Notes: generated by a model not told the origin, from the letters alone. Counted from the stretch's first letter, positions 43,520-52,257 are shown. The stretch is DNA of 64,000 bases from Brevinema_A sp051647245 (GCA_051647245.1 JBOFDS010000008.1:62001-126000); one strand, 5' to 3'. Numbers and translations: made by a program.

Positions 43520-44926
43520 TTATTTAGATAAACTCTCACCATTAGTATCGATGACTTCTTTATACCAGAAATAGCTTTTTTTCTTGCTGCGAGCAAGATT
43601 GTTTTGATGGTCAACATAGACGAATCCATATTGTTTTTTATAGCCATTAAGCCAGCTAAGAAGGTCTGTAAAGGACCAAGCAAAATATCCTTTTAAGATA
43701 ATGCCATCATTGATCGCTTTATCACAAGCTTGAAGGTGTTGTTTGATATAGTCAATACGTGGATCATCTAGGACTTCTCCATTAACAATACGATCTTCAT
43801 CCCCAAGTCCATTTTCGGTAATATAAATAGGAATATCGCCATAACGATCTTGGATGCGTTTCATACCATCGTAAAGACCTTGTGGATAGATCTCCCACTT
43901 CCATTTTGTGTAAACAAGACCCTCTGGTTGGACTTTTTGATAACGTCCACAATAACTAACATTAGCACTGCCACCAGTAGCGGTTTCTCGTGTGAATTCA
44001 CGTTCAATTTTTGGGCCTTTGTAGGCTTGAACAATTTTTCTTTGATAATAATTGATTCCTATAAAATCTGACTTAGCTGCTTTGATGAGATCCATTTCTT
44101 CAGGAGTAATTTCAAGCTTGCCATAGGTTTTTTCAATAAATTCCAAATGATCTTGAGGATAAGTACCACGTAAAATAGGATCGTAGAACCAATAAAAACT
44201 ATCATTTTCAGCAAAGTGTGTTGCTTGAATATCCTCTGCGCTATCAGAAGCCGCATAAGATGGATCTAGGACGTGTGTAATACCAATTTCGCCCTTGATC
44301 CCCATTTTACGGAAGGACAAAACAGCCTTCGCATGAGCGACGTTGACATTATGGGATACATTGTACATTCTTAATGGGTCGGATACATCCGGTGGGTGGG
44401 CTTTGAGAAGGTATCCCAGATGACAAAAGACAATAGCCTCATTAAAAGTGATCCAATGCTTCACCCTATCTCCAAAACGCTCATAACAGATCTCTGCAAA
44501 TTTTTGGAAAGCATCGGTAACAGATTTGTTCTCCCAGCCACCTTTTTTCTGGAGTTCCAAAGGCAGATCCCAGTGATAAAGTGTAATAAAAGGCACAATA
44601 TCATTTTTGAGGAGTTCATCGATGAGGTTGTTGTAGAATTCAATACCTTTTTCATTGATTTCGCCTTCACCATTAGGAAGAATTCTCGCCCAAGCAATGG
44701 AAAAACGATAAGATTTGAGTCCCATTTCTTTCATTAATTGAACGTCTTCTTTGTATCGGTGATAATGATCGACAGCTACGTCTCCATTTGTCCCTTCGAA
44801 GGTTTTCCCTGGAATTCGGCAGTATTCATCCCAGATAGAAAGCCCCTTTCCATCTTCGTTCCATGCGCCTTCTACTTGGTAAGAAGCAGAAGCTGCACCC
44901 CATAAAAAATCTTTTGGGAATGACAT
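43520..44926 (-). CDS. 6-phospho-beta-glucosidase (GH1)
   Basis: A 468-residue family-1 glycosidase: FPKDFLWGAASASYQVEGAW at the start, acid/base Glu in WITFNEA and nucleophile Glu in YITENGLG. The phosphate-binding C-terminal loop SWLNGYKKQYGFVYVD contains the Ser...Lys...Tyr pattern of phospho-specific enzymes, so it should cleave beta-glucoside-6-phosphates (such as cellobiose-6-P) made by a PTS. The acid/base motif ends in Ala where Pro is usual. It is second in the operon, 16 bp after the EIIC gene. Substrate identity is inference. Confidence 0.92.
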   Translation of the reverse strand: MSFPKDFLWGAASASYQVEGAWNEDGKGLSIWDEYCRIPGKTFEGTNGDVAVDHYHRYKEDVQLMKEMGLKSYRFSIAWARILPNGEGEINEKGIEFYNNLIDELLKNDIVPFITLYHWDLPLELQKKGGWENKSVTDAFQKFAEICYERFGDRVKHWITFNEAIVFCHLGYLLKAHPPDVSDPLRMYNVSHNVNVAHAKAVLSFRKMGIKGEIGITHVLDPSYAASDSAEDIQATHFAENDSFYWFYDPILRGTYPQDHLEFIEKTYGKLEITPEEMDLIKAAKSDFIGINYYQRKIVQAYKGPKIEREFTRETATGGSANVSYCGRYQKVQPEGLVYTKWKWEIYPQGLYDGMKRIQDRYGDIPIYITENGLGDEDRIVNGEVLDDPRIDYIKQHLQACDKAINDGIILKGYFAWSFTDLLSWLNGYKKQYGFVYVDHQNNLARSKKKSYFWYKEVIDTNGESLSK

Positions 44927-44942
44927 ATTGAGTCTCCTTATT

Positions 44943-46253
44943 TTATGATTGCTTTAATACATCTTGCATTTCATCTTTGACAAATCCTTTATCAAGAAGT
45001 CTAAAGAAAGGATAATAGATACATGCTACGATTACTAGCACTACCATCTGCCAAATAACAACAGATAAATCCCCCGCAGAAGCAATATAAGGATTGATGA
45101 TAGCAGGTAAGGTCCAAGGCACATCAATACCAGGTAATTTGCTAATGAATCCAATACTCATGCCTAACCAACCTAAAAATACCCCCACAATCGAAGATCC
45201 AATAAATGGAATAATCATAAAAGGATTGAGAATGATAGGAATACCAAATAATAATGGTTCGTTAATTTGGAAAATAGCTGGGATCAGTGCTAATTTACCT
45301 ATGGTTTTTAATTGAGTGCTTTTTGCCATAAATGCACACATGATTGCTAATGGCAATGTATTCCCAGACCCGCCAGCTTCAATAAAGATAGGTCTGAATG
45401 ATGTTGTGAAAATATATTGCAATTCTTTTCCTGCTTCGAAGGCAATCCGATTTTCATCTCTTGCAAAGAATTCAATAGGCATCAAAATAGGAGACATGAT
45501 ATTTGGTCCGTGAATGCCCACACTCCAAAACAATTCTTTGATCGCGATCAAAGACATATACCCAGCAACACTATGCCCTAAACTCATCAATGGTGTTTGA
45601 ACCAAATCATTTACTAATTTGTGAACTGTTTCATAAGGAGTTTGCGCAATAATAATTCTTACGATGAGCATAGTAACAAGAACTGTAAATGTTGGAATAA
45701 TAGCAATAAAACTCGTCGCAACATTAGGTGGGACCATGTCAGGTAGTTTTATCACCAAATTTTTCTGAATGATAAATCGATAAATTTCAATTGACGTAAT
45801 CGCCACAAAAATAATCACAAACAAACTCTGTGAACCAGTAAATGAAAACTGAATCACGTTAGAAATACTCACCGCATCAGCCAACCCTTCAATATTCGTC
45901 ATCAAAAAAGTCGGTGTGAGCGTCAAATAACCACAAAACGCAATAATGGTGCCTGAGAGAGGATTGAGTTTGTAGGACTCGGATAAACGATAAGAAATAG
46001 TAATTAATGCGATAATTCCTATCATGTCAAAGGTGGCAGCGACAGGATAAGAAAGGATCATAGCCCAATCGGCACCTAACAAAAAGTTTAAAACAGAATT
46101 CCACCCTGGTATAGGTAAAAACTTTAAGATAAGAAAGAAAGAACCACCCAATGTTATAGGCAATGTTGCAACCATCCCATCTTTGATGGCATTCATATGA
46201 CGCTGATTTGCTACTTTGGCACCCAGCTCAATAAATCGATTCGAAAAAGACAT
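44943..46253 (-). CDS. PTS EIIC, lactose/cellobiose family
   Basis: A 436-residue membrane transporter domain of the Lac/cellobiose PTS type, with about ten hydrophobic segments, the N-terminal MNAIKDGMVATLPITLGGSFFLIL, the conserved LFWSVGIHGPNIMSPI loop, and the sugar-site segment IFQINEPLLFGIPIILNPFMIIPF. No EIIA or EIIB of the lactose/cellobiose type is present next to it, so those must come from elsewhere. It is the first gene of the operon with the phospho-beta-glucosidase and is divergent from the DeoR regulator gene. Confidence 0.93.
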   Translation of the reverse strand: MSFSNRFIELGAKVANQRHMNAIKDGMVATLPITLGGSFFLILKFLPIPGWNSVLNFLLGADWAMILSYPVAATFDMIGIIALITISYRLSESYKLNPLSGTIIAFCGYLTLTPTFLMTNIEGLADAVSISNVIQFSFTGSQSLFVIIFVAITSIEIYRFIIQKNLVIKLPDMVPPNVATSFIAIIPTFTVLVTMLIVRIIIAQTPYETVHKLVNDLVQTPLMSLGHSVAGYMSLIAIKELFWSVGIHGPNIMSPILMPIEFFARDENRIAFEAGKELQYIFTTSFRPIFIEAGGSGNTLPLAIMCAFMAKSTQLKTIGKLALIPAIFQINEPLLFGIPIILNPFMIIPFIGSSIVGVFLGWLGMSIGFISKLPGIDVPWTLPAIINPYIASAGDLSVVIWQMVVLVIVACIYYPFFRLLDKGFVKDEMQDVLKQS

Positions 46254-46299
46254 AAGAATCTCCTAGTATATTAACAATAGTATATAACTCATTTTCATT

Positions 46300-46321
46300 T
46301 GATATATAATTGATATATAAT
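46300..46321. promoter_or_regulatory. Tandem 11-bp repeat in the EIIC promoter region
   Basis: TGATATATAAT occurs twice in direct succession (46300-46310, 46311-46321). It covers the place of the -35 for a minus-strand TATACT (46284-46279), 17 bp away, where no good -35 exists. This could be the binding site of the neighbouring DeoR-type regulator. Confidence 0.45.
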
Positions 46322-46456
46322 CATAAACGAAATAAAAATTTTGTAAATACTCAATATTTAATTTTATTAAAACACATTTAAATAATTATAATAAAACAAT
46401 TTAATGGTAAATTCACAGTACTTATTTTTGCGTTTTTACTCAATTTTAGATATATA

Positions 46457-46485
46457 TTGACTAAAATAAGAAATCACGCTATAAT
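46457..46485 (+). promoter_or_regulatory. Promoter of the DeoR-family regulator gene
   Basis: TTGACT (46457-46462), 17-bp spacer, TATAAT (46480-46485). It decides the gene start: the longer open frame from 46457 would begin inside the -35, so translation must start at 46535. Confidence 0.85.
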
Positions 46486-46534
46486 AAAGTATAAAAAAAA
46501 TCTCATTTTCAAATCCCTTAAGGGTGTCATTATC

Positions 46535-47310
46535 ATGAAAGAAAAAGATCGGAAAAAGCTCATCCTATCAAAACTAAAAGATCATGGCCATATTTCTGTA
46601 AAAGAGTTGAGTGTTATTTGCGGTGCGTCGTTGAATACTGTTAGATCAGATATTGAAAAAATGAGAGAGATGGGTCTTGTGCTAAAATTTCATGGGGGTG
46701 TAGCTTTAGCTCAAGATGATACGCATCATTTAAGCAGTAGCAATGTTCGTGAACAATACCGTAAAAAAGAGAAACAGATCATAGGATCACTTGTAGCCTC
46801 AAAATTACCTCGAAATCGCGAGATATCTCTATTTTTTGATTCCTCAACAACATCATTAGAAGTAGCAAAATCCTTGGTAGACCACCCTACTCCCTTAACT
46901 ATCGTAACAAACTATGCAGATGTTGCGGAGATTTTGAGTCAAAACGCAAAAAATTATGTGTATTTTTGTGGGGGAAGATGGGTCAGCCATGAACATATAT
47001 CTATCGGAGAAGAAACCGTATCGGCCATTTCTAAATATTCTGTTGATTACGCTATTCTTGGTTGTACAGGATTGTCAATAGAGCACGGTATATTCAATGG
47101 ATCTCATGAAACATTAGTCATAAATCAAGCAATGAAAAAAACGCTAAAGAAACTTGGATTGTCTCTGCAGATGAAAAATTTGATCAGAAAGGACTTGTTT
47201 GGATGTGTGGATTTGATGAAATTAGCACCATTGTAACAAATATCCAACTGTCTAAAGAATGGCAAAATTTCTGTATACAAAAAAATATAAGCCTAGTAGC
47301 TCCATATTAA
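46535..47310 (+). CDS. DeoR-family transcriptional regulator, interrupted by a frameshift at an A7 run
   Basis: The start MKEKDRKKLILSKLKDHG begins an N-terminal winged-helix (ISVKELSVICGASLNTVRSDIEKMREMGLVLKFHGG), followed by the DeoR sensor domain (FFDSSTTSLEVAKSL, LTIVTNYADVAEIL, YFCGGRW, DYAILGCTG). After INQAMKK the frame goes wrong at AAAAAAA near 47137-47143 and stops at 47236. In the -1 frame the family's C terminus continues: ETWIVSADEKFDQKG...ISTIVTNIQLSKEW..., ending at TAA 47308-47310. So the full gene spans 46535-47310, about 258 residues. Sequencing error, a real mutation or slippage on A7 are all possible. It is divergent from EIIC and probably controls it in response to a sugar phosphate. 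Confidence 0.82.
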
Positions 47311-47327
47311 TTTTTAGTAAAATAACA

Positions 47328-47356
47328 TTGACATCTTCTCCTTAAGATGTTAGAAT
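47328..47356 (+). promoter_or_regulatory. Promoter with palindrome between -35 and -10
   Basis: TTGACA (47328-47333), 17-bp spacer, TAGAAT (47351-47356). The spacer holds a perfect inverted repeat ACATCTT (47331-47337) / AAGATGT (47344-47350), well placed for a repressor site. Confidence 0.75.
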
Positions 47357-47407
47357 TAGTTAGAGAAATAAATATTCAAATAATTCTAGGTATATTGAGG
47401 TGTTAAC

Positions 47408-48028
47408 ATGAAGTATCTTATTTTATTAACAACTCTGCTATTATCAGCTTGTTCTGTTAGCTCTGAAGCGGATGGAGAAAGATTCACTATTGTTTATGGA
47501 ATCCGATATATTGGTAAAAACTTTGATCATAGAACTTTAAATTGTCCAAACTATGTTTTTAATGAAATCCGTTTTCAATTAATGAATGTCTCTGGTGCAA
47601 AAACAATCAGAGCTGTCGCGGGAAATAACGGTGTACGCGATATGGGGTATGTCCCTAATGGAGATCAAGGGTTTTCATTTAGAAGTCAAAACTGGCAATA
47701 TGCTGAAACAAAATATTATAATATTGAAGAAGTAGCTCCCGCACAAAATTATTCCCCTGCAAGAGGATTGACCCTCACTTTATATGTAACTGCTGGAAAT
47801 CCCTTTGCTCCTTCCCCTATGCCTATGCCGAATCAACTGATTCTTATACAAGCTGGTCGCATGTGGATTGATCTCGAGTTTCCTCCAGGTTTAACAAAAG
47901 ATGATATTCCTATGTTTACCATTTATATTGATGATCCAGACGATACAGGCAATCCATCTGGACCCTACAAAAAAGCTCTCTACGACGGTCTCAAAACAAC
48001 TAGAGCAGCAGATCTAATCAAACCATAA
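47408..48028 (+). CDS. Predicted lipoprotein of unknown function
   Basis: A 206-residue protein with a short lipoprotein signal (MKYLILLTTLLLSAC, Cys15 as lipidation site) and a mature beta-rich domain (IRYIGKNFDHRTLNC, TIRAVAGNNGVRDMGYVPNGD, LILIQAGRMWIDLEFP). There is one internal Cys at residue 46. Family not recognised. It is monocistronic with its own strong promoter and a GC-rich hairpin after the stop. A membrane-attached periplasmic or surface location follows from the lipobox. Confidence 0.75.
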   Translation: MKYLILLTTLLLSACSVSSEADGERFTIVYGIRYIGKNFDHRTLNCPNYVFNEIRFQLMNVSGAKTIRAVAGNNGVRDMGYVPNGDQGFSFRSQNWQYAETKYYNIEEVAPAQNYSPARGLTLTLYVTAGNPFAPSPMPMPNQLILIQAGRMWIDLEFPPGLTKDDIPMFTIYIDDPDDTGNPSGPYKKALYDGLKTTRAADLIKP

Positions 48029-48029
48029 A

Positions 48030-48058
48030 CACCCCCCTCGATGCAGAGGGGGTTTCTA
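48030..48058 (+). terminator. Intrinsic terminator after the lipoprotein
   Basis: CCCCCTC / GAGGGGG (48034-48040 / 48047-48053) extended by A/T pairs, with an interrupted T-run. Confidence 0.75.
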
Positions 48059-48077
48059 TTTTAAAAGGATTCTTCTA

Positions 48078-48106
48078 TTGTGTAAAGCTCAGAAACAGTT
48101 TATAAT
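48078..48106 (+). promoter_or_regulatory. Promoter of the barrel protein gene
   Basis: TTGTGT (48078-48083), 17-bp spacer, TATAAT (48101-48106), about 100 bp upstream of the start. Confidence 0.65.
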
Positions 48107-48207
48107 ATAAATGTATGAGAATCTCACAGAGTGGCATTACTATGAGTATATTTAAAGCTTTTTAAGGCTTTGAATATTTGGGAAAATTGCTATTTTAGGA
48201 GAACTCC

Positions 48208-49152
48208 ATGAAGAAAGTGTGTTTGGTACTTAGTGTAATTGTGATTATAATTCAATCAAATATGTACACCCAAAGCAATACCCCCACAGACTTAGGGAAT
48301 CAATTTTTGATAGACACCAAAATACCTAAGACTGCAGAGGTATTACCTATGTTTCAGCATAAATTTGGTATTCCTATTGGTGTTTTTCCAAATCCCATAG
48401 GAATTTCGATGTTTTATAACTACACAAAAGAACAATATCGCATCAAAAACTTCAAAGCAGAATCCGCTAGTGGCGGCTCTCTGGCAAATATCCTCAAACC
48501 AGGCATGAATGAATGGAAAATTTCTAACGGTTTGATGGACATTCAAAGCCACATCGTTGGTGCACAGATTGATGTAACACTCTTTCCTTTCTTGCAGCTC
48601 TTTGGTTTGGTCGGCTATATCAGTATGGATCAAAGCATCTACCTAGGTGAAAAAATCGGAGTTCCGACGATATTTGGGCCTATTGATATTCCGACTTCAC
48701 TTATTGCTGAAAACGGCACCTTGCAAAACAAACTCGAAGGATGGGTTGCTGTAGCTGGCGCGAATTTTGTCGTAGCATATAAGGGATTTTTTGCTGCACT
48801 GATGATCTCTGGTGGTTATGTTTGTATGAATGATAAAGTTAATAACATCAGAGGATTTGTGAAAAAACCACTAATGTACGTCGCTCCTCGGATTGGCTAT
48901 CAATACAAAAGTATTTTTCGCCTATATACCGGTGTCCAATATATAGAATTATTTGGATCAACAGAAGGAAGCGATCTCAGTAAAGTTACAGACGGGTTAC
49001 TCAAATCATTCTCTATTGAATTCGAAAAATTCCCTGTTAACTTTCTTGCTGGTATTCAATTTTTCATCACTCGTGAATTTTCTCTCGGAATGGAATATGC
49101 TGGTGGCCCAAATATGAACGGCGTCAATGTACAAATCAGTGGACGTTTTTAA
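48208..49152 (+). CDS. Predicted outer-membrane beta-barrel protein
   Basis: A 314-residue exported protein (signal MKKVCLVLSVIVIIIQSNMYTQS) with strand-rich sequence typical of small barrels: GIPIGVFPNPIGISMFYNYTKEQYRI, LFGLVGYISMDQ, GWVAVAGANFVVAYKG, FFAALMISGGYV, FLAGIQFFITREFSLGMEYAGG, and a final Phe (VQISGRF). Family and ligand are unknown. AGGAG precedes the start. It has a long 5' leader of about 100 bases with no recognised structure. Confidence 0.7.
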   Translation: MKKVCLVLSVIVIIIQSNMYTQSNTPTDLGNQFLIDTKIPKTAEVLPMFQHKFGIPIGVFPNPIGISMFYNYTKEQYRIKNFKAESASGGSLANILKPGMNEWKISNGLMDIQSHIVGAQIDVTLFPFLQLFGLVGYISMDQSIYLGEKIGVPTIFGPIDIPTSLIAENGTLQNKLEGWVAVAGANFVVAYKGFFAALMISGGYVCMNDKVNNIRGFVKKPLMYVAPRIGYQYKSIFRLYTGVQYIELFGSTEGSDLSKVTDGLLKSFSIEFEKFPVNFLAGIQFFITREFSLGMEYAGGPNMNGVNVQISGRF

Positions 49153-49164
49153 ATGAATTTGCTA

Positions 49165-49193
49165 TTGTGAAAATACTAGATTCGGTATATAAT
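49165..49193 (+). promoter_or_regulatory. Promoter of the PRD-like gene
   Basis: TTGTGA (49165-49170), 17-bp spacer, TATAAT (49188-49193), 35 bp upstream of the start. Confidence 0.7.
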
Positions 49194-49228
49194 AAATTAT
49201 CAAAATCGCTCAGAAAGGAGCAATAATC

Positions 49229-49576
49229 ATGGAACGATATATGTTACGCCTCCACAATCTCAAAGATACAGACATTATTTCTGAGACTGCATATAACAAA
49301 TCTGTTGAATTGATTCATCGTCTTGATCAGGATGATTTGCTGTCTTCTTCTGAGACCTTTACAATGATGATTACTCATATTGCTATAGCATTTCAACGCG
49401 TTCAAAATGGCGAAGATATTGTAAAAATGCGTGATGATATCGTAGAAGAAATTCTCTCACATCCACATATCACAGAAGCAATTTCTTTATACGAAAAAAA
49501 CATCGATCTTTTAGGTGAACTTTCTGACAACGAAAAGCCCTACCTATTAGCGAATTTCATCATTTTATTTCGATAA
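49229..49576 (+). CDS. Small stand-alone PRD-like protein
   Basis: A 115-residue all-helical protein resembling a single PTS-regulation domain. THIAIAFQRVQNGEDI matches the first conserved His segment of PRDs (H-x-x-x-A-x-x-R), and SLYEKNIDLLGELSDNEKPYLLANFIILF matches the second half (…lp..E..yl..H), except that the second His is Asn. PRDs sense phosphorylation by HPr or EIIB and usually sit in antiterminators or activators; stand-alone ones exist but are poorly understood. GAAAGGAGC is a strong ribosome site. Monocistronic with its own promoter and terminator. Assignment is by pattern only. Confidence 0.55.
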   Translation: MERYMLRLHNLKDTDIISETAYNKSVELIHRLDQDDLLSSSETFTMMITHIAIAFQRVQNGEDIVKMRDDIVEEILSHPHITEAISLYEKNIDLLGELSDNEKPYLLANFIILFR

Positions 49577-49581
49577 ACAAT

Positions 49582-49612
49582 CAAAAAAGAGTACCCTAAG
49601 GTACTCTTTTTA
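49582..49612. terminator. Bidirectional intrinsic terminator
   Basis: AAAGAGTACC / GGTACTCTTT with a CTAA loop, A6 before and T-run after; between convergent genes. Confidence 0.93.
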
Positions 49613-50956
49613 TTTTTCTATAATAACAGTGATATCTTTATAGCCTTGATATTTAGCAATAAGCTGCATATCACGTGGTGGATAGACAAATCGCAATCTC
49701 CCGAAAGGCGTATCCAAACCATGTCTTTCAAAATATCGGACGGTGATGGTGCTTTGATTATTTTTACGAGCTTCAGAGAGTTTTTGGACAAAGTTCCAAT
49801 GCTCTATCCTATAGGCAATTACCGCAGGCATCTGTACCAATAATGGAATAAAAATCACTACATAAGCGATAGGAAGAAACTTTTTGCCCCATTCTTTACT
49901 CTTATTGGTAGTGAGACCATAGATTCTAAAGAGATAAAAAAGCGCAATAATCAGGAAATCCTTAGCAATCACAAAGGCAGAATTTGTATGTCTTGGTGAG
50001 AACATCATAACAGCAACGGCAGCATTTGCCAAGATAAAGAGTAACAAAGCAATCTGCAAATCTTGGGAGAATCCTCTGACCTTGAATACCTTGATCCACA
50101 ATATGATAAAAATAATTGTAGGGATAATTGCATGGGGAATCCACATATGAACAACCTTGACCAAGCTATAAATATAACGCATATGTCCTAGTTCGAGCCA
50201 ATTTAGTGTTTGTCCGTAGAAATTCCAATTAAGAGCTCCACCATATTCTATTAGTCGCTCTACACTACGTCCATAAGGTGAGCCCATTACGATGCAGTTG
50301 CCGAGAATTACACCTATAATACCCACCCAAAACCATGAAGGAATGTTTCTTTTTTGATAGTAAAACAATCCTGCTACGATCAAGAGAGCTGGTGTCAAAA
50401 TCACCGCTTGTTCGTGGGTTTGTCCTGCCAAAAATCCCAATAAAAGCACAATCCATGAAGATTGCTGATAGTTTTCTTGTTTGATCAATCGTATATAAGG
50501 TAACAGAAAGATCAGCATAAAAATCAGGCTCAAACGATAAGAAAAAAAATGAATAACTTGGATCATCGGAATCCAGACACCTAAAGGAAGAAATAAAATC
50601 AAAGCCCCCCAAAGATACACAGTGTGAGCCTTGAAGCCATCATTATCAGGATCAACGATCACTGCCGATACAAGTAAAAAGATCATCGCAACAAGAGCCG
50701 TCAAAATATCAGCTAGATAACGATTGGATAAAACCAGTCTTCCCAAATAATGCGTTAAAAATCTACCATGCCAAACAAAATAATCATGAAACTGTCTGTA
50801 AAAAGCTGATGGATCGTTTACCGCAGAAGCAAGATCATCAACATATGAAATAGGAAGAAGTAATACTAAGATGAATAATGCTCCAAAAAATACCCAAGTA
50901 ACAGGGCTAGATAGCAGATCTTTTAATTTTACATTCCATGAAATATGTGAAAACAT
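49610..50956 (-). CDS. Polytopic membrane protein, DUF6056-like (glycan-modification type)
   Basis: From the ATG at 50956 the protein has 448 residues; this start has AGGAG five bases upstream, whereas the longer frame to 51013 adds an unsupported hydrophobic leader and reaches past the -10. There are about ten to eleven membrane segments and a conserved-looking periplasmic loop WHGRFLTHYLGRLVLSNR near the N terminus, plus GQTHEQAVILTPALL, then a C-terminal soluble tail (SEARKNNQSTITVRYFERHGLDTPFGRLRFVYPP). The layout recalls DUF6056 / GtrS-like proteins linked to sugar transfer on surface polymers. Its neighbour is a divergent acyltransferase, which fits envelope glycan decoration. Activity is unproven. 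Confidence 0.6.
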   Translation of the reverse strand: MFSHISWNVKLKDLLSSPVTWVFFGALFILVLLLPISYVDDLASAVNDPSAFYRQFHDYFVWHGRFLTHYLGRLVLSNRYLADILTALVAMIFLLVSAVIVDPDNDGFKAHTVYLWGALILFLPLGVWIPMIQVIHFFSYRLSLIFMLIFLLPYIRLIKQENYQQSSWIVLLLGFLAGQTHEQAVILTPALLIVAGLFYYQKRNIPSWFWVGIIGVILGNCIVMGSPYGRSVERLIEYGGALNWNFYGQTLNWLELGHMRYIYSLVKVVHMWIPHAIIPTIIFIILWIKVFKVRGFSQDLQIALLLFILANAAVAVMMFSPRHTNSAFVIAKDFLIIALFYLFRIYGLTTNKSKEWGKKFLPIAYVVIFIPLLVQMPAVIAYRIEHWNFVQKLSEARKNNQSTITVRYFERHGLDTPFGRLRFVYPPRDMQLIAKYQGYKDITVIIEK

Positions 50957-50984
50957 ATCAACTCCTATACTAATAATATTCACA

Positions 50985-51013
50985 ATTATCTTATATTCTA
51001 CGATAAAAATCAA
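50985..51013 (-). promoter_or_regulatory. Promoter of the DUF6056-like gene
   Basis: Minus strand TTGATT (51013-51008), 17-bp spacer, GATAAT (50990-50985), 28 bp before the chosen start. Confidence 0.6.
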
Positions 51014-51058
51014 GCTTATGTTATCTTGAAAATATCCGATATTTTACTAAACAATGTC

Positions 51059-51087
51059 TTGATTTTTTTCTTCAAATAACCTATAAT
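51059..51087 (+). promoter_or_regulatory. Promoter of the acyltransferase gene
   Basis: TTGATT (51059-51064), 17-bp spacer, TATAAT (51082-51087). A second TATAAT at 51103-51108 lacks a good -35. Confidence 0.65.
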
Positions 51088-51150
51088 AGGGCAACTTCCT
51101 ATTATAATTAACTGATTTGATCGATATCCTAATCAGGATTCGGGGGTTTC

Positions 51151-52224
51151 ATGATCACACAAGATCTTAATATCGTCTGGACAAGAGCTTTAGCATGTTT
51201 GTTAGTGGTTCTAGTCCATGTCGCAGAACAATGGCATTATCTTTATAATACAGATTCTAGCATTTTCTTTGTAACTTCCTTGATAATGGTTTTGGGGAAA
51301 ACTGCAGTTCCTTTATTTTTCATGATTAGTGGATACTTATTATTTTCTAAAGACGAAAATCCCTCTTCAGAGCTTGTTTGGAAGCGATTTTTGTCTATTT
51401 TCCGTCCTCTTGTCTTCTTTTTTGTTGTATACTATCTCTTCCAAATCCTAAGCGGCAAAGGCTGGAATCCTATAGGAAGCACTTTTCTTGAAAAAAATGT
51501 CGCTCATCTTTGGTATCTTGGATTTATGCTACCTGTCTATACATTTTCACCGTTCATCCGCCCACCCCGTATCGAAAATGGTAAACAAATTGTCTTTTTC
51601 CTAGTGATGATTACAATGATTTTTATTGTAACAGAGTCAATGATGACGGAACCTTATCCATTTTTGGCAGATTATTCTTTTAATCAACCCCTCTTATATA
51701 TGATGGTCGGATACTTACTCAAGCACATCCCCCTCAAAAAGCATCCTATTTGGCTAAAATTAATCTTTTTTACAAGTTTCATTCTTTTGGCAGGAGTCAA
51801 CTATCTCTTAACCTTAATCGACAACAATGCTGAATTTTTCAAGAATGTTATGCTTACGAACACCATCCACATTTTGGAATATATCTTCGGCAATCAAGGA
51901 ACGATTTTGGGAAGTTATAAGACAGTTGGGGTGCTTTTGCAGTCTGTATTTCTCTTTTTATTCATCCAATCTCTTCGCATGGAACAAATGATCCATTGGA
52001 CGCGTCGATCTTTACATCATTTCTTAAATTATATTTCAACACATTCACTAGAGATTTATGGTTGGCATATGCTCTTTTTACATATTGTGAGGGAGCTTTT
52101 GATCAATCTTCAGATCCGTTATGCTTTTCCGATTTTGTTTTTTACTGCAGTTCCGTGTTCTGTATTAGCAGGCTATGCAACAAGATTTGCAGGAAACTAT
52201 ATCAAAAACTTTTTCAAAAAATAA
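51151..52224 (+). CDS. Membrane acyltransferase, acyltransferase-3 family
   Basis: A 357-residue protein with about ten membrane segments. It has the N-terminal WTRALACLLVVLVHVAEQW (catalytic His region), KTAVPLFFMISGYLLF, WKRFLSIFRPLVFFFVVYYLF, NVAHLWYLGFMLPVYTFSPFI and a late HSLEIYGWHMLFLHIV. Such enzymes O-acylate envelope polysaccharides. The ribosome site is poor (GGGGG), so translation may be weak. It is intact, unlike the family member at 37125-38075, and not a direct duplicate of it. It is divergent from the DUF6056-like gene. Confidence 0.9.
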   Translation: MITQDLNIVWTRALACLLVVLVHVAEQWHYLYNTDSSIFFVTSLIMVLGKTAVPLFFMISGYLLFSKDENPSSELVWKRFLSIFRPLVFFFVVYYLFQILSGKGWNPIGSTFLEKNVAHLWYLGFMLPVYTFSPFIRPPRIENGKQIVFFLVMITMIFIVTESMMTEPYPFLADYSFNQPLLYMMVGYLLKHIPLKKHPIWLKLIFFTSFILLAGVNYLLTLIDNNAEFFKNVMLTNTIHILEYIFGNQGTILGSYKTVGVLLQSVFLFLFIQSLRMEQMIHWTRRSLHHFLNYISTHSLEIYGWHMLFLHIVRELLINLQIRYAFPILFFTAVPCSVLAGYATRFAGNYIKNFFKK

Positions 52225-52226
52225 AT

Positions 52227-52257
52227 AAAACCACCCTAGCTTTGGGGTGGTTTTTTT
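52227..52257. terminator. Intrinsic terminator after the acyltransferase
   Basis: AAACCACCC / GGGTGGTTT with a 7-base loop and T7; overlaps the 3' end of the convergent GNAT gene. Confidence 0.9.

Noticed and set aside
46254..46456. CRISPR or longer repeat array in AT-rich spacer
   Set aside because: Only one tandem pair of 11 bp is present; no spaced repeats occur here or elsewhere in the window.
46457..46534. Upstream extension of the DeoR frame starting at 46457
   Set aside because: The extension covers a consensus promoter (TTGACT, 17 bp, TATAAT), so transcripts would start after that ATG; the family N terminus begins at 46535.
50957..51013. 19-residue N-terminal extension of the DUF6056-like protein
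   Set aside because: It overlaps the -35/-10 region, while AGGAG sits five bases before the ATG at 50956.
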